A stretch of 64,000 bases of DNA from positions 19,416,369-19,480,368 of the forward strand of contig OY811971.1 in assembly GCA_963681505.1 (NCBI GenBank). The letters are read 5' to 3'. Numbering within the stretch: position 1 is the first letter of the stretch; each line of letters begins with the position of its first letter. The notes beneath the pieces are model-generated. The model was not told the origin of the DNA. It ran no database searches and saw only the letters and a program-made list of their open reading frames with translations. Positions 33,259 through 43,427 of the stretch are shown here, in pieces. Source of the DNA: Eunapius fragilis. Lineage: Eukaryota; Porifera; Demospongiae; Spongillida; Spongillidae. The position numbers and the translations under genes were made by a program.

Positions 33259-34385
33259 TGTGTGTGGAGATGGGAACCAGTATGCCCCCGGTGTGGGGAG
33301 ATGGGAACCAGTATGTCCCTGGTGTGTGGAGAGGGAACCAGGATGTCCTTGGTGTGTGGAGAGGGAACCAGTATGCCCTTGGTGTGGGGAAGGAAACCAG
33401 TATGCCCCTGGTGTGTGGAGAGGGAACCAGTATGTCCCTGGTGTGTGGGGAGGGAACCAGTATGTCCCTGGTGTGTGGAGAGGGAACCTGTATGTCCCTG
33501 GTATGTTGAGAGGGAACCAGTATGTCCCTGGTGTGTGGAGAGGGAACCAGTATGTCCCTGGTGTGTGGAGAGGGAACCAGTATGCTCCTGGTCTGTGGGG
33601 AGGGAACCAGTATGTCCCTGGTGTGTGGAGAGGGAACCAGTATGTCCCTGGTGTGTGGAAAGGTAACCAGTATGCCCCTGGTGTGTGGAGAGGGAACCAG
33701 TATGCTCCTGGTGTGTGGTGAGGGAACCAGTATGCCCTTGGTGTGGGGAAGGAAACCAGTAAGTCCCTGGTGTGTGGAGAGGGAACCAGTATGCCCCTGG
33801 TGTGTGGAGAGGGAACCAGTATGCCCTTGGTGTGTGGAGAGGGAACCAGTACGTCCCTGGTGTGTGGAGAGGGAACCAGTATGTCCCTGGTGTGTGGAGA
33901 GGGAACCAGTATGTCCCTGGTGTGCGGAAGAAAACCAGTATGCCCCTGGTGTGTGGAGAGGAAACAGTATGCCCCTGGTGTGTGGAGAGGGAACCAGTAT
34001 GTCCCTGGTGTGTGGAGAGGGAACCAGTATGTCCCTGGTGTGTGGAGAGGGAACCAGTGTGCCTCTGGTGTGTGGAGAGGGAACCAGTATGTCCCTGGTG
34101 TGTGGAGAGGGAACCAGTATGTCCCTGGTGTGTGGAGAGGGAACCAGTGTGCCCCTGGTGTACCAGTATGTCCCTGGTGTGTGGGGAGGGAACCAGTATG
34201 TCCCTGGTGTGTGGAGAGGGAACCAGTGTGCCTCTGGTGTGTGGAGAGGGAACCAGTATGTCCCTGGTGTGTGGGGAGGGAACCAGTATGTCCCTGGTGT
34301 GTGGAGAGGGAACCAGTGTGCCCCTGGTGTGTGGAGAGGGAACCAGTATGTCCCTGGTGTGTGGTGAGGGAACCAGTATGCCCCT
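33259..34385. repeat. 30-bp minisatellite, about 37 units
   Basis: Unit core GTGTGTGGAGAGGGAACCAG then TATGTCCCTG. Since the unit is a multiple of three and lacks stops, four or more frames stay open, including a 400-codon minus-strand frame with repeated HTPGTYWFPL or HTRDILVPSP decapeptides. A few units are shorter (for example at 33385 and 33745), which shifts frames. Variant units (GTGTGCCTCTG) recur in blocks, showing local re-duplication. Located in front of the first NOC4L copy. Confidence 0.95.
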
Positions 34386-34505
34386 TCCCTAACAGTACTG
34401 TGAGGTGAGGGGTGGATCACTTCTAATCAATTGTCCCTCTTCAGAGCTAACTGCTGTCCCCTCCCCTCATTACCTTTTACTTTTTGTGGGTGGGGGAGGG
34501 ATCGA

Positions 34506-34720
34506 CACTGCATGAAAGTTTGGATTTACAATATATTTAATACTATTCAAATGTGGTGCAAATGTGTATGTAAATATTGTATATGTGACATATCCGCTAT
34601 AGTAAATGAATCCTTTATATTTACTACAGTGTTGGTGTCACATATACCATATTTACTAACACATTTGCACCGCATTGGATCAGCAGTAAATATATTGTAA
34701 ATCCAAACTATCATGCAGTG
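34506..34720. mobile_element. Foldback MITE, 215 bp
   Basis: The left end CACTGCATGAAAGTTTGGAT and right end ATCCAAACTATCATGCAGTG are inverted copies. The arms continue through TTACAATATATTTA and GTGGTGCAAATGTG, with CATATTTAC-type pairing near the centre. No clear target duplication seen. Confidence 0.75.
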
Positions 34721-35544
34721 GGAACCACCACATGATGGCCGGTACTGTGAGGTCAGAAGGTGATTACTTTTAGTCAATTGAGTCATTTTATAGTGTTAGT
34801 GCTTTGCATCAATTGAGTCCAGCTACAACTGCCGTTTCACCCCCTCGGACAGCTGCAACTATTTTGTCTCCTCCCACCCTCCCTCTGTCCCCTGGTTGTG
34901 TGAGTTATTTTTTCAGTTTTTAACATACCATTTCAAAATTGTAAATATTCATTTTTCCACGCATCATTTAGTGGGATCCTATGAGATCTATTTTGTCTCC
35001 ATCTGTCCCCTAGTAGCGTGAGTTTTAGACATACCATTTCTTTTTTGAAAGAAAATTGTTAATATTCATTTTTCCACGTATCGTTTAATGAGATCCTTGA
35101 TTGGGCCTGATTAGCATGTTCATATTTACAACTTTTGGTTGCTAAGCTACATGCTACTCAACTGATGTGGCTAATAATGGAAGAGGCTGGATCTCTCTGG
35201 GTGATTTTTTGTATTAGGAAGTAGTTGGAAGAGGGGTACATGGGGAAGAGCTCTCTATGGTGGTCTGTATGGGACGTTTAAGCCTTTCTTGGAGGGTAAT
35301 AAAAAATGCTAGGTGACATACACAAGTACATGTTGGATAACTGAAATTGGCCTTGTTTTGGGCAATTAGGGGGGAAGTGTAGTAATTACTAGGAGACATA
35401 AGAACATTGGAACATCGGAGCATTGGAAGAAATGAGATAAGTGCTCTCTGTGCCCTGGCCACACCTCTGTCATGCCATGTTAATTTGTACATCCATGGGG
35501 TGTATAGATAATGAAAGGGTAATGACATCACCTCTACATAGCAG

Positions 35545-36995
35545 GGACTACCCCCACTTCTTTGAGAAGCTGTATGCCCGCCTCCAGCCATCAGTGTTCC
35601 ATGTCAGGAACATGGAGAGGTTCTTTACACTACTGGGTACCTTCCTCAGCTCCACGTGAGTCCACATGTGGGCGTGGCCATTACATCACCGTGATGGTGT
35701 ACGTGTTGTGCTGGATCATTTGGTGTATTATGGTTAGTTATTATCCACGTACGCATTGATTGATTTGCCATGATGTAAGTGCTCCAACTGGCCTGGGATG
35801 TGAACAGGCACGTTGGGGCGGATCAATACTGTGTTTCCTTCTGTCAGTAGGGGGTGGGGCTGATTAGAAGTATTCTAAATGTGCTACCATTTATGGTTAT
35901 TAACATGTATTATTCTTCATAACCTGGCCCCGCCCCACAGGCACCTCCCCCCTGTACCTAGTGGCCTCCTTTACTAAACGTATCTCCAGACTGGCACTGA
36001 CAGCTCCTCCTAATGGTGAGGGAGGGGGAGGAGGGGAAGGGGTGTTGTGAGAACAAGGATATGGGAGGGGCATGCCTTATATGGAGGTGTTCTGTGGTGT
36101 TATGTGATCACGACTTATGTGTTAACACAGGTGTGATGGTGGCAGTGGTATTTGTATCCAACCTGATAAAGAGACACCCTAACTATTCAGTGCTGCTCAA
36201 TGCCCAAGGTACCACCTACATTTACACACACATGACATGACACAGTTGTAATCCTTAACTCTTTAAAAAAAATCCAGTGGCCGTGTGATCCATATGACAT
36301 GAATGAAGCAGACCCATCCAAGAGCAGAGCATTGGAAAGCTGTCTGTGGGAATTCCAGGTGTGTTATATATATCCAGCTAATTAATGGCCTGAGACCTTT
36401 TTATTGAGGTAATATTCTAATTGATGCACACCCTTGACTAGACGCTGATGACACACTATGCCCCCAAGGTTTCAGACCTTGTGAAGACACTGGTGAGACC
36501 ATCTGATAGTAAGCAGGAGGCGGAGCTCGGACAGTACCTTGATATGGACGATGATGATGTAAGCTCTCCTATATCATGCCCGCTTCACCCAACCCACTTT
36601 GACATATAATTGGTGCTGCATCTGCTGTGCACGTCACTGTCATTACCAACAAGAATTTACAACTTGTCACATACCACTGTCATCATACACATAATTCAAC
36701 CTACACAGAGCAGGGGCCAGCTGCCTATAGCTAATTTTGAGGTGATATACCCACACCACCTCAAGGGAAAAAACCTCACACAGTGCGGAAAAAACCATGT
36801 TAACACTGCTCTGTGTCTAATTCGTTCCTCAAACGACAGAAAAGTGTATGTCCTATGATGTCATCCCACTGCTGTGGTCTATTGTTGACTTTGGCAGCTG
36901 GTTCAGGAGGAGTTGTCAGATTGAAGAGGGTGCCCATGGCCTATGAAGAGCCCACTGGATTTTGGAACCTGGATGCCATTTCTTGTCATCCCTAG
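35545..36995 (+). pseudogene. NOC4L: NOC4L-like (nucleolar complex protein 4) gene, copy 1, C-terminal exons with lesions
   Basis: NOC4 works with NOP14 in maturation and export of the small ribosomal subunit. Exons read as: 35545-35655 (DYPHFFEKLYARLQPSVFHV then FFTLLGTFLSS), 35941-36015 (YLVASFTKRISRLALTAPPN), 36131-36208 (VVFVSNLIKRHPNYSVLL), 36278-36358 (CDPYDMNEADPSKSRALES), 36442-36558 (THYAPKVSDLVKTLVRPSDS) and 36898-36995 (KRVPMAYEEPTGFWNLDA, stop TAG). The order and words match the second half of animal NOC4L. Lesions: an extra C in the CCCCCC run at about 35947-35952 shifts the frame; exon 36278 does not join in phase with exon 36131; and a 10-bp deletion relative to copy 2 near 36915 breaks the last exon. 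A 278-bp insertion lies in the last intron. No N-terminal exons found. Copy 2 is at 47673-48831. Confidence 0.75.
36573..36850. mobile_element. 278-bp insertion in the last intron of NOC4L copy 1
   Basis: The insertion is absent from copy 2 and is flanked by TCCTAT on both sides (36567-36572 and 36851-36856). It ends with a hairpin-forming stretch (TCTAATTCGTTCCTCAAACG within a TGTC/GACA stem, 36814-36845), of which a 32-bp exact copy occurs at 59210-59241. No inverted ends or coding capacity, so the class is unknown. Confidence 0.6.
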
Positions 36996-37169
36996 TGTAT
37001 TACACTTGTCTGTGTGTGCTAGTATATGTGTCTACTTAATAATTCCTATGCCAACAAATATAAAAATTGATGGTTTTATCTACCCTGTATGGCAGGCTTT
37101 GGTGTCACTCTGATTGGTGGAAATGCTTGTGCCATAATAAAGAGGTTGTTCGTGCTGGCTACTATGTCA

Positions 37170-37315
37170 CCCTCCTCCCTCACAGTTCACCATGTCACCC
37201 TCCTCCCTCCTTCATAGTTCACCATGACACCCTCCTCCCTCATAGTTCACCGTGTCACACACCTCCCTCATGGTCCACCATGTCACTCGTCACCCTCCTC
37301 CCTCACCCTTCCATC
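37170..37315. repeat. Short tandem repeat, GTTCACCATGTCACCCTCCT-type
   Basis: Four to five imperfect units of about 28-32 bp with the core CACCATGTCACCCTCCTCCC between 37170 and 37315. Downstream of NOC4L copy 1. Confidence 0.6.
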
Positions 37316-37807
37316 AAGGAGTGGGGAGAGGGATAGGAGGAGTGTATGTGTCTCAGGACATTATTCTGTGTGGTTAGGTGGAAGTAGGTTTGGGGGAGGG
37401 GGTTACCTTCTCTTCAGCGATCAATGGAAGTTGCTAGTGAAACTGGTGGCTTTCTATGCTACGTATCCAAGAACATGGCTTTACCACATGCACACAATAC
37501 AACACTCAACCTATAAGCTAGTGGCATAGATGAATGAAATCTCTGCACATGTATGTGGTGCATGGTGTTGCACTTGTGCATGTATAGAGTATGTGCATGT
37601 GTGTACTTTGTGTGCATGTATACATGTATACATCATGTGTGTGAGTTTTGTATCATCTTGAATGCATGAAGTAGATTCTTGCTCAATTTTTTTGACAAAG
37701 ACACCATACATTAGCATCAATGGCATCAATACAATGGCTACATCACACATCAATAATTGTTTATTTCATCTCATACAAGATTTGTGCAATGAGAAATAGT
37801 TTCAATA

Positions 37808-38647
37808 TCAATCTATACGTTTTGCACATTCTAGCATTCCTTCTTGTTTACCTTCTTGTTTGATTGCAACTGGGTCTGCTTCAAATTGCCCATCTTTTCG
37901 AATCTCTTCATCGCGTATGCCAGAAGCAACACGGTATGCAAGTCTTACGTTTGCATCAACGACATGATCAAGATCAACTTCGTCTCCCTCCTCTTTTGTC
38001 AGGAAAGCAAACCACTCCGAGCGCACGCTTGTGTCAAGTGATAATTCCCTTATTTTAGGAAGATATATATATTTATAATCTTGCAGAAAATCTGACACGA
38101 GCTGGTTAGAATGACAATGAACCATCTGAAATGTATGTACGCCACTGTCAGATTGGAATGTATTTTCAAATTCTTCGTTCTTGAAGTCAACAATGACTAG
38201 GCAATGCAAGGGTTCGAGTTTAGAATAATCTTTGCGTGAGTATGAAGAAGGTATAGAATAATTTTTGCGTGGTAAGTTCTTCCACATGTCCAATAATAAT
38301 TGTGCAGAGTACAGCTGGAAATATTCGAGCATTGCATCTATAGCCATTGCACAAAGCTGTACTTCAACAAAAATATGAGAACCAGTTTGTGTTGTACAAT
38401 GAACGTCTATCACAGTAGACCTTGTATTGCCTACAGTTACACCGGGATTAACATCTGGACAGAAGACTATGTCTGCAATATGATCATCAGTGGCCTCAGG
38501 ATAATAAATGCTGTTCAGAAGTGAGATTAGACATTCCTTGTATTTGAACACTTTTCTAAACACGCTATCATGTGTTGGCTTAGCTAACAAGCGCAACTGA
38601 GATGACATTGGAGAACCTGATGATTCAACCATTCTGAAATGGAACAT
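37808..38647 (-). CDS. Rpn/PD-(D/E)XK nuclease family protein (bacterial transposase-nuclease type)
   Basis: 279 aa from the ATG at 38647 (the frame also extends four codons upstream without an ATG). Residues 23-50 (KPTHDSVFRKVFKYKECLIS, LLNSIYYP) are the N-terminal signature of the PD-(D/E)XK nuclease family transposases related to bacterial RpnA, proteins that nick DNA and promote recombination. The active site is visible as D59, D81 (STVIDVHC) and E95-V-Q97 (IFVEVQ), then helical repeats, and the C-terminal KQEGKQEGML tail typical of the family. The gene is uninterrupted and single-exon. Eukaryote-like flanks: TATAAA on the minus strand at about 38672-38677 and AATAAA about 45 bp after the stop. 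The nearest neighbours are NOC4L copy 1 and a piggyBac-like element starting at 38741. It may have entered from bacteria or via a mobile element; the direction cannot be decided from this sequence. Confidence 0.8.
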   Translation of the reverse strand: MFHFRMVESSGSPMSSQLRLLAKPTHDSVFRKVFKYKECLISLLNSIYYPEATDDHIADIVFCPDVNPGVTVGNTRSTVIDVHCTTQTGSHIFVEVQLCAMAIDAMLEYFQLYSAQLLLDMWKNLPRKNYSIPSSYSRKDYSKLEPLHCLVIVDFKNEEFENTFQSDSGVHTFQMVHCHSNQLVSDFLQDYKYIYLPKIRELSLDTSVRSEWFAFLTKEEGDEVDLDHVVDANVRLAYRVASGIRDEEIRKDGQFEADPVAIKQEGKQEGMLECAKRID

Positions 38648-39220
38648 TGCGGTCAACCGCCTGCCTCAAACTTTATACATTCATTAGAGAAGACACTTAA
38701 AGACTACATAGCTACATGTGTTAAACAATTCACCATTTAACCCTTTACCTGCACTAATTAATATTCATTAGCATCACGTCACGCGGAAGGATTTTCATTC
38801 GAAATTTTAAAAATGGAGCGCTAGAACGCTTTCTAGTTTGTCTAGGTCACTACGCGCCCGATGGCCCTTATTTTCACAATTGGTGTCTAAAAGTGTCTGT
38901 TCTATCGTTTTTGAGTGATTTGGACTGATGGCAGGTAGTGATTATTCTTCGTCTATCTTCAAGTGTGCGTCATTTAAAATGGACAATCTACGCTACCGTT
39001 CCCAACTCCTCGTTTGGTACATGTAAGTTGTCAGCTTACGTTTTAAAAGTATGGGCATGCATCTACTGTTATGTATTGCTTAGATACCTTGCTGTGCCGC
39101 CTGGCTCAATATGCTTGCCTAGCCAGCTGCTCAGTGAAATTGGGTAGCAACTCTGAGGTGAAGCTCCATTGATTTACAGATAGAGGTAAGAGGAAGCGAT
39201 ATGAAGCATGGCGTAGGGAG

Positions 39221-40009
39221 CAGTGGCGTAGCGAGGGGGGGCAGAGGGGGACATATGTCCCCGGGCGCAGGGGTTTAGGGGGCACCAAAACAGACAATTT
39301 GCACAGATAATTATCGCGTTACGCGAACGGGCCCGCGGGGCGCGGGCACATCTTGAGTCTTGTTAACAAACTTCTACACTCGATCTGTAGTCTGGGGACC
39401 CGATAGTACAGCCGTCAGTCGCGGGTCCCCAGACTACTCGATCTGCTTTTAAATTTATTTCTAATCACCGACATTGAATTCGAAGATACGGTACTGATCC
39501 AATCGTCACTTCCATAATCTGTTGAATAAACAGTTCCAACTTCAGGGTTATCGCTCGCTGCCATTGTCAGCCTGTTATGCACAGGCTCACAATGGAGTGA
39601 GCGGTTAGCCATTATCGTACAGACAGGTACACATAGCGCCAGTCATAGCGCGAGGGTAGTTTTGCGGGGCGGATAATACTTCCCCAATGTAAACGATTGA
39701 ATGTACGTGCGAAGGCATAGGTTGCTTGCAGAAGCAAATGTAGTGTATGCGAAAGTATCATGTTTTTGTGGCTTAAAAAGTGGTAAAGTTGCAAAGCGGC
39801 TGGGGCTCCGCCCCAGACCCTTTGGGTGAGCTTTGCATACCCCCTTGATGGTATGATCGAGGCCTGGCATACCCCTCTCCGCCCTTGCAGCTGCCTACCA
39901 ACCCTCGCTGCAAAATCCTAGATCCACACCTTTATTCATTAGGGGGAGGGGGGGGGGCGCCATTATTGCATTATGTCCCCGGGCGCTCAACCACCACACT
40001 ACGCCACTG
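39221..40009. mobile_element. Non-autonomous hAT element, 789 bp, exact 8-bp target duplication
   Basis: Ends CAGTGGCGTAGCG and CTACGCCACTG are inverted, the classic hAT terminal form. GTAGGGAG is present on both sides (39213-39220 and 40010-40017). It carries the GGGGCTCCGCCCCAGACCCT-type segment common to hAT-derived non-autonomous elements (also at 52917-52945) and no transposase. A 49-bp MITE is inserted in it at 39388-39436. Confidence 0.9.
39388..39436. mobile_element. 49-bp Mutator-like micro-MITE with exact 9-bp target duplication
   Basis: TAGTCTGGGGACCCG at the left and CGGGTCCCCAGACTA at the right are perfect 15-bp inverted ends with only 19 bp between them. CTCGATCTG lies directly on both sides (39379-39387 and 39437-39445). 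The ends are related to those at 32387-32535 and 51110-52828. Confidence 0.85.
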
Positions 40010-40024
40010 GTAGGGAGTCAGCAT

Positions 40025-40620
40025 TGTTGGGTTAGCAGGCATGTGTTGTAAGGGAGCAGTAGGCTTGTCATGTAATGGAGCAGCTGGCATGTGGTGTAAG
40101 GGAGCAGTAGGCTTGTCGTGTAATGGAGCAGCAGGTTTGTGGTGTAAGGGAGCAGTAAGCTTGTCATGTAAGGGAGCAGGAGGCTTGTCTTGTATGGGAG
40201 CAGTAGGCATGCCGTGTAAAGGAGCAGTGGGCATGCCGTGTAAAGGAGCAGTAGGCTTGTGTAAAGGAGCAGTAGGCTTGTTGTGTAAGGAAGCAATAAG
40301 CTTGTCTTGTAAGGGAGCAGTAGGCTTGTGTAAGGGGGCAGGAGACTTGTCGTGTATGGGAGCAGTAAGCTTGTCGTGTAAGGGTGCAGTTGGCTTGTCT
40401 TGCATGGGAGCAGGAGGCTTGTTGTGTAAGGGAGCAGTAAGCTTGTCTTGTAAGGGAGCAGTAAGCTTGTCGTGTATGGGAGCAGTAAGCTTGTTGTGTA
40501 AGGGAGCAGGAGGCTTGTTGTGTAAGGGAGCAGTAGGCTTGTCTTGTATGGGAGCAGTAGGCTTGTTGTGCATGGGGTCACCGTGCAGTGGTGGAAGGGA
40601 GCAATAGTAGGCTTGTGGTG
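40025..40620. repeat. 24/30-bp minisatellite, about 22 units
   Basis: Units of AGCAGTAGGCTTGTCGTGTA plus AGGG with lengths around 24 or 30 bp. All lengths are multiples of three, so frames of about 200 codons stay open on both strands (for example PTAPLHNK repeats). Begins right after the hAT target duplication, inside the piggyBac-like element. Confidence 0.9.
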
Positions 40621-41356
40621 TAAGGGGTCAGCAAGCTTGTGGTGAGGTACAGTGAACTTGGGGTGCTTGCTGAGTTCTATGGTCCACATCATTATTCCTC
40701 TGCCTCCACAGACTTGTGTTCCGTTAACATATCCTCTTGATATTCCATGGCTGCAGTTTCATCAGCTGAAGCCTGACAACTGATTATGACGACCACATCC
40801 GGTGTAAGCATACATAATATCTACTAATAACCTCACAACCATCGTTCTCTTCCTCAATGTAGCTATCGAAGCCATCAACACTAAAATTACTTCTACTGGT
40901 GGAGAAATTCAGTGTCGGAAGGCAGCGTTTTTTTGTTTGCTGTTTCGTGTATTGCCCCGATAAAAGAGTTGTACGTAATAACGTACGTAACACTTAGCTT
41001 GTATGCCTCACGACACCTGCAAATACAGTACCGTTCACGCGTAGTGCATGTTTATCGGACACGTGTCCCGCTCGTCACATAAATGTGCCCTCCGCATAGC
41101 GCAAGAGCTAATTACGGGCACAAAAATGTGCCCGTCGCAGGTGAAGGGTTAATCGCGCAGCTGGTCCAAATTCCAAAGAGAGACTATACTGCACAAGGCT
41201 GAGAGGATGCTACTACAGCCTAGCATGCTGGTAAAAAAAATTGATTCCCAATAAGGTAAAGAATGTTTGTGGAGTAAAATCAATTATGCCAAACTACCAT
41301 TGAAACACAAGCACATTACTTTCTGTCAGTTAGTGCAGGCTGAGAAGGCAATAAAT

Positions 41357-41357
41357 G

Positions 41358-41402
<45 letters not shown>

Positions 41403-41411
41403 CACCATTAT

Positions 41412-41449
<38 letters not shown>

Positions 41450-41450
41450 G
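41357..41450. repeat. (CA)n followed by (TA)n
   Basis: About 21 CA units (41359-41400) and about 20 TA units (41409-41449), flanked by the inverted pair CCACCAT / ATGGTGG. Confidence 0.9.
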
Positions 41451-43330
41451 ATGGTGGAGGGAAAAGGACATTCAAAGTCTGAGTATGTGCCTTCTCCATT
41501 AGTCACTAAACAGTATTTTATGTACCACGTGGATCTAAGGAGAAGGCCAACAGTAAAGGAAGGCCAAGCAAACAACAACATAAGCTTGCTAAGCCCTAGG
41601 GCCTAGCTAGCTGGCGTGTACCCACAAAACAAGCATCCCGTCCCCAGACATACACACACACCCACTCACTCCCTAACATCCTAACCATGATGCAACAATA
41701 TAGCAAATAGCAATAAAGCCTCATCCGAGCCAGCCTCACCTTCGATGTATGACAGTAGTAGTATCACAAGTTGAAAGCTGGATGTTCAATAAGCGCTCAA
41801 TCCACGACTAATTCTTCAAACAAACTCAGAGAGACGAGACTGAATAGAGGACCAAATAGCACAAAACCCACGTCAGAACGATTTTCTGAACCAAACAATA
41901 ATAATCTATAACCAAGATAGTCTACGCGTACGGTACGCTAACAATTTAAGCGAAGCCAAGCGGCGAACGCCTTTTACATTCCCCCCACCTTTGCACTTAC
42001 CAGCTTCTCGAAAGCAATGCGCATGCGCACTGAAACTGTACCGTATTAAATAGTACTGATAAATAATCTGTTGCCCTCAAAAAAGAACATCCCATTCAGC
42101 CCATAACCATGGCTATTGACAGTGGCGGATCCAGGAGGGGGGGGGGGGGGGGGGGGGGGGTCCAGGGTGTCTGGACCCCCCCCCCTCGAACCTGAATATG
42201 AATATAATTAGCAATGACGTGTCGCACGTGAGATATACATTTCTACGAGTGTACTATTGTATACATATCCATCTTCATGTGTCCTAGGACTTCAGTTAAG
42301 ATCAACCTCCCTTCAAGGCTAATTGGGAGGTTTCATGGAGAACTCCTGCGAGACCACCCCTCCCTCCCCACCATGCCACACCCACAGATCACATGGCAGT
42401 GGAGCGGAATCTGATCAGGAAGGCGATAGCGGGTCACGGATTCAAATCGGGCCGTAACAGCTCACTGATAAACGTAGTCCTTACTCCAAAGGTAGGGCTT
42501 TTTAAAATTGTGAAAACCGGCTATTTTAAAAAGAGAATCAAAACCCTGAAGCCCCACAAGTTTCCCGCGTCTTAGTAAAACCAGAGATAATATATAGATT
42601 ATCTCTGGTAAAACCCATGCACTCACACGATTCTCACATGAACCGTGAATATAAGTGTTGATGGCAGCTTTAGCAAATGTGAAGAGCGATGCTCTGCTAA
42701 ATGCAAAAAGCGTAGTGGATCAAACACTGCAGCTTCGTGACCGCATTGATGATTGAGCCTTTAGGCCCGACACACACGGAGCGATATCGCCAACGATATC
42801 GCTGGCATTTAGAGTAATACATGTACATGTACATGTATATGGATGCGTCGCGTGTGTAGTTTTTGCATGTCATTGTAGTGACCTGCTTTGACTTTGGCGG
42901 GTAAGTCTCTATAGCAACGCGCACTCAAGTCCACATTGCGACGTCACAGATCCTTGAGGACACGAGACGTTTTTACGTCACAGCAGAGATGATATATTAC
43001 TACGTCAGTGAGAGGCATTCTAGGTCTCGTGTGTAGGAGAAAAGGGAGAGAGCTGAACCAGCTGCCCGCCACGGAGGTGTGCTTTATATGAATGAGGTAA
43101 AAATGGAAGCAATCAGTAGTAAGATATAATCCCTGTTTAAATAGAAGACGTCTTACACGAGTTCCACCACATTGGCATCATGTAAGCTCTCTGTACATCC
43201 ATGGATACTAATATCTATGGTACATCCATAACTGTGGGACTGGGGAGGAGGGAGGCAACTTGAGGGATGTCAGTGTGGCCCCGCCCCCTAGCACCCCCTA
43301 ATGGTGACCTGGGATGTTAAATCTCTCCTT
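41450..43330. other. Non-coding stretch before the FAM50-like exon
   Basis: Contains a hAT-like end (CAGTGGCGGATCCAGGAGGG at 42120) followed by a poly-G run, a short perfect hairpin (CCAGAGATAAT-ATATAG-ATTATCTCTGG, about 42582-42609) and, from 42868, the start of a segment also present at 53198 onward. A 60-codon frame at 42393-42575 is not recognised. No gene supported. Confidence 0.4.
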
Positions 43331-43334
43331 ACAG

Positions 43335-43401
43335 GAGGCAAAGCAGCAGGAGAGAGAACGTCTGAGGAAGGAGTGGTTGGAGAAGCAAGAGAAGATCAAG
43401 A
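43335..43401 (+). pseudogene. FAM50A: FAM50/XAP5-like exon, copy A
   Basis: TTACAG acceptor, then a frame EAKQQERERLRKEWLEKQEK ending at an A|GTGAGT donor. It matches the E-R-L-R-x-E-x-x-K-Q-E-K-I-K segment of the nuclear FAM50 (XAP5) protein, which works with spliceosomes. The preceding exon with the FAM50 word NPxVDTSFLPD, present in copy B, has been deleted here. The intron that follows is filled by a 17-bp minisatellite. No further exons found downstream. Confidence 0.6.
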
Positions 43402-43427
43402 GTGAGTGTTTGATACCCTTATAGGGG

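Larger units (their letters stand above)
38741..41148. mobile_element. piggyBac-like element with TTAA target duplication
   Basis: The ends CCCTTTACCTGC and GCAGGTGAAGGG are inverted and each lies directly against TTAA (38737-38740 and 41149-41152), the obligatory piggyBac target. A palindromic GGGCACAnnnnTGTGCCC sits just inside the right end. The 2.4-kb interior has no intact transposase; a 69-codon minus-strand frame (40993-40784) with acidic SFSVDGFDSYIEEEND-like composition could be a remnant of an N-terminal region. A hAT element and a minisatellite occupy most of the interior. Confidence 0.75.

Noticed and set aside
33218-34420. 400-codon minus-strand frame and several long plus-strand frames
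   Set aside because: They are translations of a 30-bp minisatellite, open because the unit is a multiple of three. No non-repetitive domain.
37808-38656. Bacterial contamination or symbiont DNA as the source of the Rpn gene
   Set aside because: The flanks are typical of the rest of the window (NOC4L copy, piggyBac-like ends), TATA and AATAAA sit at eukaryotic spacing and there is no neighbouring bacterial gene. Coverage data would be needed to exclude it fully.
40018-40692. Frames of about 190-224 codons with PTAPLHNK-like repeats
   Set aside because: Translations of the 24/30-bp minisatellite on both strands.
42393-42575. 60-codon frame MAVERNLIRKAIAGHGFKSG...
   Set aside because: No family match known to me, no clear splice sites, short; could be chance.
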